A DNA stretch of 9,981 nt from assembly GCA_900772675.1 (NCBI GenBank), contig CAAGRM010000091.1, forward strand, positions 1 to 9,981. Reading direction: 5' to 3'. Positions within the stretch are counted from its first letter, which is position 1; the number at the start of each line of letters is the position of its first letter. The notes under the pieces were generated by a model, which worked only from the letters and a program-made list of their open reading frames with translations, made no database searches and was not told where the DNA came from. This document shows, piece after piece, positions 1 to 6,309 of the stretch. The position numbers and the translations under genes are program-made. This DNA comes from Lachnospiraceae bacterium (lineage in GTDB: Bacteria; Bacillota; Clostridia; Lachnospirales; Lachnospiraceae).

Positions 1-130
1 CCTGATTCAGAACTCCAACCTTGGTATGACAGCAGCAGCATCCTTCTATCAGTCTGTTATTTGCTTTGCGACCATTCTGATTGTAAACGCAATCGTAAAA
101 CATGTAGAAGAAGATCTTGCACTGTTCTAA
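1..130 (+). CDS. ABC transporter permease, LplB-like (C-terminal end only)
   Basis: Read from base 2, this frame gives 42 residues ending at TAA (128-130); the rest of the gene lies before the window. The tail contains QNSNLGMTAAASFYQS, a hydrophobic stretch (VICFATILIVNAIV) that would be the last membrane helix, and a short charged end (KHVEEDLALF). This is the pattern I know from the C-terminus of LplB-type permeases, one of the two membrane subunits of CUT1 oligosaccharide ABC importers. The next gene begins 24 bases later and encodes the usual second subunit, which supports the call. The two would form a heterodimeric channel in the cytoplasmic membrane. Family assignment is inferred from a short tail plus context. 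Confidence 0.75.
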   Translation, partial: LIQNSNLGMTAAASFYQSVICFATILIVNAIVKHVEEDLALF

Positions 131-154
131 GACAGAGAAAAGGAGGAATTAGTT

Positions 155-1063
155 ATGCAAGCTGTTGCAAAATCACAGAAAATCAAGAAAAGTACTTCTA
201 CAAAAGTATTTTATGTCATCTGTTATACCTTTGTTGCGCTGATGGCGCTGGTGTGTTTACTGCCGTTCATCATGGTGGTTTCCGGTTCGTTTTCATCTGA
301 ACAGGCAATTCGATTTCAGGGTTATGGCGTTCTCCCAAGAGAATTTACCACAGCCGCTTACGCTCTGATCTTCAAGAGCCCGATGACCGTTGTCCGTGCT
401 TATGGTGTATCCATCTTCATCACCCTCGCCGGAACTGCAGTAGGACTTCTGCTTACCACAATGACCGCTTACGTAATCAGTCGTAAAGATTTCAAGTACA
501 GAAATGCGCTGTCTTTCTTCTTCTACTTTACGACCCTGTTCAACGGCGGTATGGTTTGCTCCTATATTTTCTACATCCAGTATCTGCACTTAAAAGACAG
601 CTACCTTGCCCTGATCTTACCGGGTGTGTTCAACGTCTTCTACCTGCTGATCATGAGAACCTTCGTATCCGCAATTCCGACTGCACTGATCGAATCTGCA
701 AAGATCGACGGCGCAGGCGAGTTTAAAACATTTTTCAGCATTATTCTGCCACTTCTGAAATCCGGAATGGCAACCATCGGTCTGTTTCTTGCACTTGGTT
801 ACTGGAACGACTGGTACAACGCAATGCTGTACATGAACACAGAGACAAAGTACCCGCTGCAGTACATGCTGTATGCTCTGATGCAGAAAACACAGGCAAT
901 GTCCCAGATGGCAAGCTCAGCTAACATCCCGTTGCAGGATATGCCGTCCAACTCCCTGAAGCTGGCCATGGCAGTTGTGGCAACCGGCCCGATCATTCTG
1001 GTTTACCCGTTTGTACAGAAATATTTTGTAAAAGGTGTTACAATCGGTTCTGTCAAAGGCTGA
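155..1063 (+). CDS. carbohydrate ABC transporter permease, YtcP/LplC-like
   Basis: This 302-residue protein is the second membrane subunit of a CUT1-type sugar importer. About six hydrophobic segments are visible: roughly residues 19-44, 84-107, 118-141, 149-171, 193-215 and 268-291. The cytoplasmic EAA loop that contacts the ATPase lies at about 180-200, with E180, SAKIDGAGE and the following IILPLLKSG. The protein ends in FVKGVTIGSVKG, a typical end for the YtcP/LplC group. Length is normal for the family. ATG 155 is preceded by AGGAGG (141-146) and lies 24 bases after the upstream permease gene, so the two are co-transcribed and probably form a heterodimer. The substrate cannot be read from this subunit; the downstream glycoside hydrolase suggests a glucoside-type oligosaccharide (inference). 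Confidence 0.93.
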   Translation: MQAVAKSQKIKKSTSTKVFYVICYTFVALMALVCLLPFIMVVSGSFSSEQAIRFQGYGVLPREFTTAAYALIFKSPMTVVRAYGVSIFITLAGTAVGLLLTTMTAYVISRKDFKYRNALSFFFYFTTLFNGGMVCSYIFYIQYLHLKDSYLALILPGVFNVFYLLIMRTFVSAIPTALIESAKIDGAGEFKTFFSIILPLLKSGMATIGLFLALGYWNDWYNAMLYMNTETKYPLQYMLYALMQKTQAMSQMASSANIPLQDMPSNSLKLAMAVVATGPIILVYPFVQKYFVKGVTIGSVKG

Positions 1064-1105
1064 TGGAACGATTAGATAAAGGCAACGAAAAAGGAGGAAA
1101 AAGAA

Positions 1106-2641
1106 ATGCAGAACAAAAAATTAAGAAAAGCACTTGCTGTATCCATGGCAATCGCCATGACCGGAGGCCTGCTTGCGGGCTGCGGAAGCAACAATTCCAG
1201 CTCTTCCAATGGCGGAGCTGCAAAGAGCGGATCTACATCATCCGCAAGCGGTGAGCTTGACACATCCGAGTTTGTGGAGCTTTCCATGTATGTCATCAGC
1301 GACCGTCCGGCTGGACAGGATGCAATTGATGAGAATCTGAACAAACTTTTAAAAGAGAAGCTGAACTGTTCTTTGAAGATCAACTGGATCGGCTGGGCGG
1401 AGTACGCAAACAAATATCCGCTGCTGTTTTCTTCGGGAGAAGAGTTTGATATGGCATACAGTGCATCCTGGCTGAACTTTGCATCTCTGGCGCAGAAGGG
1501 TGCCTTCAAGAGTCTTGATGAGCTCTGGCCAACCTACGCACCGAAGAACTTTGCAGCACAGTCTGAGGAAGCAAAACAGCAGGCAACAGTAAATGGAAGC
1601 TATTATTGTGTACCTTCCCTGCTGTCTACCTACAATGCATATGGTCCTTTCTATCGTGGCGATCTGGTAGAGGGAAGCGAATGGGACGGAAAGATGGAGA
1701 CCTTTGAAGATATTGAAGAGTACTGCGATATCATCAAAGAAACGCATCCGGAGATGGAATGCATTGATCTGTACTCTACAGCACCGGAAATCTTCTTCAT
1801 GTATATGGAAAATCAGGGACTGGCAACCTTCAACGGAATTCGTTATCTGTGGTATGATCCAAATGCAGAAAATCCAACGGTTATGACTTCCTATGAGCTG
1901 GAGAAAACACCGGAATTCCTGGAAATGATGGCAAGATGGAATGAGAAAGGATTTTATTCAAAATCTGCTCTGTCAGACACGGACAGCACGAAATTTCAGA
2001 ATGGTAAAGCAGCTCTGAAGATCCATAACATTGATTCTTATGTGGGACAGGCAATTCTTCATCCGGAATACGATATTCACTATTCTAACATGGTAAAAGA
2101 TGTTGCACATCTTCCATATACGCAGGACTGTATGGTAATCTCCAATACTTCCAAGAATCCAGAGAGAGCAATGGCACTGTGGGATCTGATCACCAATGAT
2201 CAGGAAGTATACGATGCATTCTACTACGGCATTGAAGGAACTTCTTATGAGCTGAACGATGAGGGACAGTTCAAGGTTCTGGATACGGACAACTATGGAA
2301 CGAGCGCAATGTGGTCTGCAAGAAGTGATGCTCTGAACCGTCAGCAGATCGGTACTCCGGACGATTATAAGACCAACATTGATGAGTTTGAGTCCCACAT
2401 CGTTTCCGGACAGGGAAATGAGAAATTCACAGGATTTGTACTGGATACCTCTTCCTTCGAGACCCAGCTTGCTGCATGCAACAATGTACAGCAGCAGTAC
2501 TGGTGGCCGCTTGAGCTCGGATACACAGATGCAGAATCTGGTTTGGCTGATTATCAGTCCCAGATGGAAGCAGCAGGAATCGAGACCATGAAAGAGGCAG
2601 CTCAGAAACAGCTTGACGCTTACGTAGCAAGCCTGAAATAA
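1106..2641 (+). CDS. lipoprotein sugar-binding protein of an ABC importer (LplA/YtcQ-like)
   Basis: This 511-residue protein is the extracellular solute-binding partner of the two permeases upstream. The N-terminus is a lipoprotein signal peptide: positive MQNKKLRK, a hydrophobic core, then the lipobox LLAGC with the lipidated cysteine at C26. A Ser/Gly/Asn-rich linker (about 27-48) follows, as is common in Gram-positive lipoproteins anchored to the outer membrane face. The remainder is a large mixed alpha/beta domain rich in Trp and Tyr (for example WIGWAEY, QQQYWWPLELGY near the end), consistent with sugar stacking. About 500 residues is the usual length of the large LplA/YtcQ-type binding proteins. 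Start ATG 1106 has AAGGAGG at 1091-1097. The gene follows the permease by 42 bases. The ligand is unknown; a link to the GH30 substrate is inference from position. Confidence 0.93.
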   Translation: MQNKKLRKALAVSMAIAMTGGLLAGCGSNNSSSSNGGAAKSGSTSSASGELDTSEFVELSMYVISDRPAGQDAIDENLNKLLKEKLNCSLKINWIGWAEYANKYPLLFSSGEEFDMAYSASWLNFASLAQKGAFKSLDELWPTYAPKNFAAQSEEAKQQATVNGSYYCVPSLLSTYNAYGPFYRGDLVEGSEWDGKMETFEDIEEYCDIIKETHPEMECIDLYSTAPEIFFMYMENQGLATFNGIRYLWYDPNAENPTVMTSYELEKTPEFLEMMARWNEKGFYSKSALSDTDSTKFQNGKAALKIHNIDSYVGQAILHPEYDIHYSNMVKDVAHLPYTQDCMVISNTSKNPERAMALWDLITNDQEVYDAFYYGIEGTSYELNDEGQFKVLDTDNYGTSAMWSARSDALNRQQIGTPDDYKTNIDEFESHIVSGQGNEKFTGFVLDTSSFETQLAACNNVQQQYWWPLELGYTDAESGLADYQSQMEAAGIETMKEAAQKQLDAYVASLK

Positions 2642-2679
2642 AACGAATTTCCGAAAGGGAAACGCAAAGACTATATAAC

Positions 2680-2696
2680 TTCTGCCGCAGGCAGAA
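2680..2696 (+). other. short stem-loop in the mRNA after the binding-protein gene
   Basis: A perfect 7-bp stem, TTCTGCC / GGCAGAA, closes a GCA loop 39 bases after the binding-protein stop. No T-run follows (ACAAACGG), so it is unlikely to be a terminator by itself. It sits just ahead of the larger hairpin at 2706-2764. Tandem 3' hairpins after a binding-protein gene can protect its mRNA from 3' exonucleases; that role here is inference. Confidence 0.45.
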
Positions 2697-2705
2697 CAAA
2701 CGGAT

Positions 2706-2764
2706 AAAAAGCAGGTACTGGAGCAGAACATATCGTGGGGGTATGCGTGCGGTGCCTGCTTTTT
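2706..2764 (+). terminator. terminator-like hairpin between transport and enzyme genes
   Basis: AAAAAGCAGGTAC (2706-2718) pairs with GTGCCTGCTTTTT (2752-2764) in an uninterrupted 13-pair stem with one G-U pair. The 33-base loop is long for an intrinsic terminator and may contain a weak inner CATA/TATG stem. The 3' arm ends in five Ts, but these lie inside the stem and are followed by CC, so termination is probably partial. It lies between the binding-protein stop and the hydrolase start, with both flanking genes on the same strand and no obvious new promoter after it. Read-through into the enzyme genes is therefore expected. Confidence 0.55.
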
Positions 2765-2785
2765 CCGAAAACAGCCATCATGTAT

Positions 2786-2794
2786 GGGAGGGAA
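2786..2794 (+). promoter_or_regulatory. ribosome binding site that fixes the hydrolase start
   Basis: GGGAGGGAA lies 7-9 bases before ATG 2802. An in-frame ATG at 2784 overlaps this site and has no Shine-Dalgarno sequence ahead of it, only the 3' side of the hairpin and ACAGCC. The downstream start is therefore preferred. Confidence 0.7.
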
Positions 2795-2801
2795 CAAAAC
2801 T

Positions 2802-3623
2802 ATGATAAAAGAACCAATGGTAATGGAAATTGCGAAAAACACCTACGCCATCAACGAATTCGGTCTGTCCGCGTGTTATTTTCTGGTCGGAGAGGAGCGT
2901 GCGCTTTTGATTGACACCGCATGCGGCCTTTCTGATCTGAAAGGCATTGCGGCAAGCTTGACGGACAAGCCGTACGACGTTGTCCTGACGCACGGCCATC
3001 TCGATCATGTCGGCGGAATCGGTGCGTTTACGGATGTCTATCTTGGCGAGGCAGATTTTGCTATGACACGGAACCTGAACGCAGAACAGCTGCGCGGCTT
3101 TGCTGATGAAATTGGAAGAAACGGCGGCTATCAGGCATATGAGTATGATCTCAACAAAATTCAGCCGTTCGAAATGCCGACATTCCATGCCCTGCACGAG
3201 GGCGATGTTTTCGAACTGGGAAACCGCCGCGTCGAGTGCATCGAGGTGGCCGGCCACACGCCGGGAGGCATCTGTTTTCTTGATGAAGCGACGAAAATCC
3301 TGTTCTCCGGCGATGCCTGCAACCAGAATCTTCTTGTCCTCGGCTGCAGCGTGAGAAAAACGCTGGAAGGGCTGTATCACCTGAAAACATACGAAACCCG
3401 CTATGAGAGATCCTACAGCGGGCACATCGGTTTCGGCGGCATGCAGGGCTATTTCAGCCAGCCAGAGACGATTCTCGATGACTGCATCAAAACCGCCGAG
3501 CAGATTCTGTCCGGCGAAGCAGAAGGAAAAACCGCACCGCGGGAAGGCATGCTCTATGCCGAACACGGAACCGCAAGACTCAGTTATTACCCGGACTGCC
3601 TGGAAAAGGATCCGGAGCGATAA
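2802..3623 (+). CDS. metallo-beta-lactamase-fold hydrolase
   Basis: From ATG 2802 the protein has 273 residues and no signal peptide, so it should be cytoplasmic. The dinuclear metal-binding set of the fold is complete: THGHLDH gives H64, H66, D68 and H69; H152 is in VAGHTPGG; D171 is in FSGDAC; H208 is in YSGHIG. This spacing resembles glyoxalase II-like hydrolases that cleave thioesters, phosphoesters or lactones using two metal ions, usually zinc or iron. The actual substrate cannot be inferred. The gene lies between an oligosaccharide-binding protein and a GH30 enzyme, 39 bases before the latter, so it is probably co-expressed and may act on a sugar-derived lactone or ester (inference only). 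An in-frame ATG at 2784 would add six residues but lacks a ribosome site. Confidence 0.9.
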   Translation: MIKEPMVMEIAKNTYAINEFGLSACYFLVGEERALLIDTACGLSDLKGIAASLTDKPYDVVLTHGHLDHVGGIGAFTDVYLGEADFAMTRNLNAEQLRGFADEIGRNGGYQAYEYDLNKIQPFEMPTFHALHEGDVFELGNRRVECIEVAGHTPGGICFLDEATKILFSGDACNQNLLVLGCSVRKTLEGLYHLKTYETRYERSYSGHIGFGGMQGYFSQPETILDDCIKTAEQILSGEAEGKTAPREGMLYAEHGTARLSYYPDCLEKDPER

Positions 3624-3662
3624 AATGATCTGCAAAAAGCAGAGAAAAGGAGAAGAAAACTT

Positions 3663-5009
3663 ATGGCAAAAGTAACATTACACGCAACCATCTTTGGGGA
3701 AGATGGCATCAAAACAAGAGACTATGAAACTGCACTGATCCCGGACGCGAAAAATCAGGAAATGCAGGTCATCAACCTGTACCCGGACAAGACGTATCAG
3801 AAAATTGAGGGATTTGGCGCCGCACTCACCGAGTCCGCAGGCTATGCACTGTCCCGCATGAGTGAGGAAAACCGTAAGAAAGTAGTAGAAGCGTATTATG
3901 GAAAAGACGGCATTGGCTATACGATCGGCCGGATTCACATGGACAGCTGTGACTTCTCCATCGGCAATTACTGCGCAGTCGAAAACCCGGACGATCCGGA
4001 ATTCAGGGATTTTAGCCTGGAAAGAGATGCAAAATACGTGCAGCCGCTCGTAAAAGCTGTTTCCAAAACTCTTGGCAAACCGGTCTCACTGCTGCTTTCC
4101 CCGTGGTCCCCGCCAGCCTTCCTGAAAGAGACCGGCGTGAGAAACGGCGGCGGCCACCTGAAAAAAGAAAGCTATCCGGATTACGCAAATTATATTGCAA
4201 AATACATCACCGAGTACGAAAAACTCGGCATGCCGATTTCCTGGATGACGGTACAGAATGAGCCGCTGGCTGTTCAGACCTGGGATTCCTGCGAATATAC
4301 GGCAGAAGAGGAAAAAGAATTCCTGCGTGACTATCTGTACCCGACCTTAAAAGAAAAAGGACTGGATCACGTAAAACTGTACATCTGGGACCACAACAAA
4401 GAGAGAACGTACGAGAGAACCCGCGACATTGTGGATGAGACAACGAAAGATATGATTGCCGGTGTTGCATACCACTGGTATTCAGGCGATCATTTTGACA
4501 CCCTCTCGATGGTAAGAGAAGATTACCCGGATCTGATGCTGATGCACAGTGAGGGCTGCGTAGAGCTGGCACGGTACGGTGCGGCTGCCGGAAACTCTCT
4601 GCGCCATGCAAAACAGTATGCGCACGACATCATCGGCGATCTGAACCATGGCATGAATTACTGGATTGACTGGAACCTCGTGCTTGATGAGATCGGCGGC
4701 CCGAACCACGTGGACAACTTCTGCGGCGCACCGATCATTTGCGACGGAACGACCGACACAATCGAAGTAAAACCGATGTTCCACGCGATCGCCCACTTCT
4801 CAAAATACATCAAACCGGGCGCCGTCCGCATCGCAAGCTCCACGTATTCGCCGGATCTTGAGGTTACAGCAGCGAAAAACCCGGATGGAACGATTGCACT
4901 CGTTGTATTAAATACGTCAGAAGAGACGAAAGTAATCAATCTCCGCATGAACGGAACCACAACCCGTCTGACCTTCTGGGGCAATAGCATTGCAACGGTA
5001 TTGATTTAA
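3663..5009 (+). CDS. glycoside hydrolase family 30 (glucosylceramidase-like), cytoplasmic
   Basis: This 448-residue protein has the family 30 layout. YQKIEGFGAALTESAG (45-60) opens the TIM barrel. TVQNEP carries the likely acid/base E200. MHSEGC carries the likely nucleophile E297. A C-terminal beta-sandwich begins around HFSKYIKPGA (from 378) and ends at the stop. GH30 enzymes are retaining hydrolases acting on beta-glucosides, beta-1,6-glucans, xylans or related glycosides; the QTWDSCEYTAEEE signature resembles the glucosylceramidase/beta-glycosidase side of the family, but the substrate is not certain. There is no signal peptide or wall anchor, so it should act inside the cell on oligosaccharides brought in by the upstream importer. 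ATG 3663 has AAAGGAG ending at 3652. It is the last gene of the cluster and is followed by a strong terminator. Confidence 0.92.
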   Translation: MAKVTLHATIFGEDGIKTRDYETALIPDAKNQEMQVINLYPDKTYQKIEGFGAALTESAGYALSRMSEENRKKVVEAYYGKDGIGYTIGRIHMDSCDFSIGNYCAVENPDDPEFRDFSLERDAKYVQPLVKAVSKTLGKPVSLLLSPWSPPAFLKETGVRNGGGHLKKESYPDYANYIAKYITEYEKLGMPISWMTVQNEPLAVQTWDSCEYTAEEEKEFLRDYLYPTLKEKGLDHVKLYIWDHNKERTYERTRDIVDETTKDMIAGVAYHWYSGDHFDTLSMVREDYPDLMLMHSEGCVELARYGAAAGNSLRHAKQYAHDIIGDLNHGMNYWIDWNLVLDEIGGPNHVDNFCGAPIICDGTTDTIEVKPMFHAIAHFSKYIKPGAVRIASSTYSPDLEVTAAKNPDGTIALVVLNTSEETKVINLRMNGTTTRLTFWGNSIATVLI

Positions 5010-5028
5010 CAACCTTATCATAACAAAA

Positions 5029-5078
5029 GAAAGAAACCTCTGTGCAGACCGGTAAAATCTGCGACAGAGGTTTCTTTC
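5029..5078. terminator. bidirectional intrinsic terminator between convergent genes
   Basis: A 15-bp perfect stem (5029-5043 with 5064-5078; core AAACCTCTGT / ACAGAGGTTT) is extended by GCAGA / TCTGC with a single bulged G (5063), closing a 9-base loop. The 5' arm is A-rich and the 3' arm is T-rich, followed by CATATGTGTTTTT; read on the other strand it is followed by TTTGTTATG. It can therefore stop transcription of the GH30 gene from the left and of the DAHP synthase gene from the right. Confidence 0.88.
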
Positions 5079-5107
5079 ATATGTGTTTTTGCAACGAAGG
5101 AGAAAAT

Positions 5108-6142
5108 TTAGCACTCCTCAGCAATATCGTAAATCAGTCGTTCGGTCTGATCCCATCCAAGACACGGGTCGGTAATGGATTTTCCGTAAACATGGGTTCC
5201 ACATCCGATTTTCTGGTTGCCTGGCTCCAGATAGCTTTCGATCATAACACCTTTTACGAGACTTTCAATGTCTTTGTTGCATCGTCTGGTGTGCAGAACA
5301 TCTTTGACGATACGGATCTGCTGCTCGTATTTCTTTCCGGAGTTGGAATGGTTGGCATCGATGATGGTAGCCGGGTTTACGAGGTGTGTCTCGTTGTATT
5401 TCTCAAGCAGAAGCTGAATGTCTTCGTAGTGATAGTTCGGCACGGAGTTGCCATGCTTGTTGGTCGCACCGCGAAGAATGGTGTGTGCCAGCGGATTTCC
5501 GCTTGTCTTTACCTCCCAGGTACGGTAAATGAAGGAGTGGGAGCCCTGTGCGGCGATGACGGAGTTAATCATAACAGAAAGATCACCGCTTGTCGGGTTT
5601 TTCATGCCGGCCGGAATATCGATGCCGGAAACAGTCAGACGGTGCTCCTGGTTTTCTACGGAACGTGCGCCGACCGCAACATAGGAGAGAATATCGGACA
5701 GATAGCTCCAGTTGGACGGATACAGCATTTCGTCTGCAGAAGTCAGATCAGTCTCTTCTACTACACGCATATGCATTTTACGCATGGCGATCAGGCCGTG
5801 CAGGAGGTCCGGCTTTCCTTCCGGGTCCGGCTGATGAACGATACCTTTGTAGCCTTCACCTGTGGTACGCGGTTTGTTGGTATAGACACGTGGGATGATG
5901 ATCAGTTTGTCGGATACTTTGTCGGCAACCTTTGCCAGACGGTGATTGTACTCCAGAACAGCGTCTTCGTTGTCTGCGGAGCAAGGTCCTACGATAACAA
6001 GAAATTTATCGGAATCCCCGGTAAAGACTTTTGCGATTTCAGCGTCACGCTGTTTTTTGATTTCGGTTGCGCGGGCGCTTAAGGGATATTGTTCCCGGAT
6101 CTCTGTTGGGGTGGGAAGTTTTCTTACAAATTCAAGGCTCAT
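5108..6142 (-). CDS. aroF: 3-deoxy-7-phosphoheptulonate (DAHP) synthase, type I
   Basis: This 344-residue enzyme joins phosphoenolpyruvate and erythrose 4-phosphate to make DAHP, the first step of the shikimate pathway to aromatic amino acids, in the cytoplasm. Signatures of the AroF/AroG/AroH group are all present: VGPCS (C54), NKPRTT (90-94), GARSVENQEHR (158-168), GMKNPTSGD (179-187), DANHSNSGK (262-270), VMIESYLEPGNQ and SITDPCLGW. The four metal ligands known in E. coli AroG map to C54, H265, E302 and D325. Length is normal. Start ATG at 6142 is preceded by TAAAGGAG (about 6149-6156 on this strand). Which amino acid inhibits it cannot be told from sequence, so the symbol stands for the family, not a specific isozyme. 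It has its own promoter and faces the sugar cluster across a shared terminator. Confidence 0.96.
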   Translation of the reverse strand: MSLEFVRKLPTPTEIREQYPLSARATEIKKQRDAEIAKVFTGDSDKFLVIVGPCSADNEDAVLEYNHRLAKVADKVSDKLIIIPRVYTNKPRTTGEGYKGIVHQPDPEGKPDLLHGLIAMRKMHMRVVEETDLTSADEMLYPSNWSYLSDILSYVAVGARSVENQEHRLTVSGIDIPAGMKNPTSGDLSVMINSVIAAQGSHSFIYRTWEVKTSGNPLAHTILRGATNKHGNSVPNYHYEDIQLLLEKYNETHLVNPATIIDANHSNSGKKYEQQIRIVKDVLHTRRCNKDIESLVKGVMIESYLEPGNQKIGCGTHVYGKSITDPCLGWDQTERLIYDIAEEC

Positions 6143-6182
6143 TTTCGTTCTCCTTTATCTTAGATGCACTTCTTTTCTAGCT

Positions 6183-6216
6183 GCGGACAGAGGAGCGTTC
6201 TTGTGTGCCCTGTCGC
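6183..6216 (-). other. possible leader hairpin in the DAHP synthase 5' UTR
   Basis: In the roughly 80-base leader between the predicted transcript start (about 6223) and the gene, GACAG and CTGTC arms (6210-6214 and 6186-6190) pair, extended by GC/GC across one bulged base. The stem is short and the loop about 19 bases. No T-run follows and no T-box motif or Trp/Phe/Tyr-rich leader peptide was seen, so attenuation is not supported. Confidence 0.25.
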
Positions 6217-6229
6217 AAACTATCTATAA

Positions 6230-6258
6230 ATTATAATACATAACGCGAAGATTGTCGA
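6230..6258 (-). promoter_or_regulatory. sigma-A-type promoter for the DAHP synthase gene
   Basis: On the minus strand TCGACA (6253-6258), one base off TTGACA, is followed by a 17-base spacer and a perfect TATAAT (6230-6235). This places transcript start near 6223 and gives a leader of about 80 bases. The gene can thus be expressed independently of the flippase gene upstream. Confidence 0.75.
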
Positions 6259-6309
6259 TGTTTTTTCGGCGAAAATTCTGTTTCTCTTAAAAAAGATAGA
6301 AAAAAGGTA

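Noticed and set aside
2784..2801. Upstream in-frame ATG as start of the metallo-hydrolase
   Set aside because: It overlaps the GGGAGGGAA ribosome site and has none of its own; ATG 2802 is better placed.
1973..2842. A 289-codon minus-strand open frame opposite the binding-protein 3' half
   Set aside because: The translation is rich in Cys, Ile and Phe without a motif, and it runs across the terminator-like hairpin into the next gene; shadow of the binding-protein gene.
2778..3635. A 285-codon minus-strand open frame opposite the metallo-hydrolase gene
   Set aside because: It is a shadow produced by codon bias of the real gene; no domain seen, and the + strand frame has the complete metal-ligand set.
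5042..6082. A 346-codon open frame on the + strand opposite almost the whole DAHP synthase gene
   Set aside because: It mirrors the synthase gene, has no recognisable domain or ribosome site, and its product is a composition-driven shadow. The minus-strand frame carries all catalytic motifs of a known enzyme.
6263..6275. TTTTCGGCGAAAA palindrome upstream of the DAHP synthase promoter
   Set aside because: Five pairs with a three-base loop and no adjacent T-run; likely chance in an AT-rich spacer.
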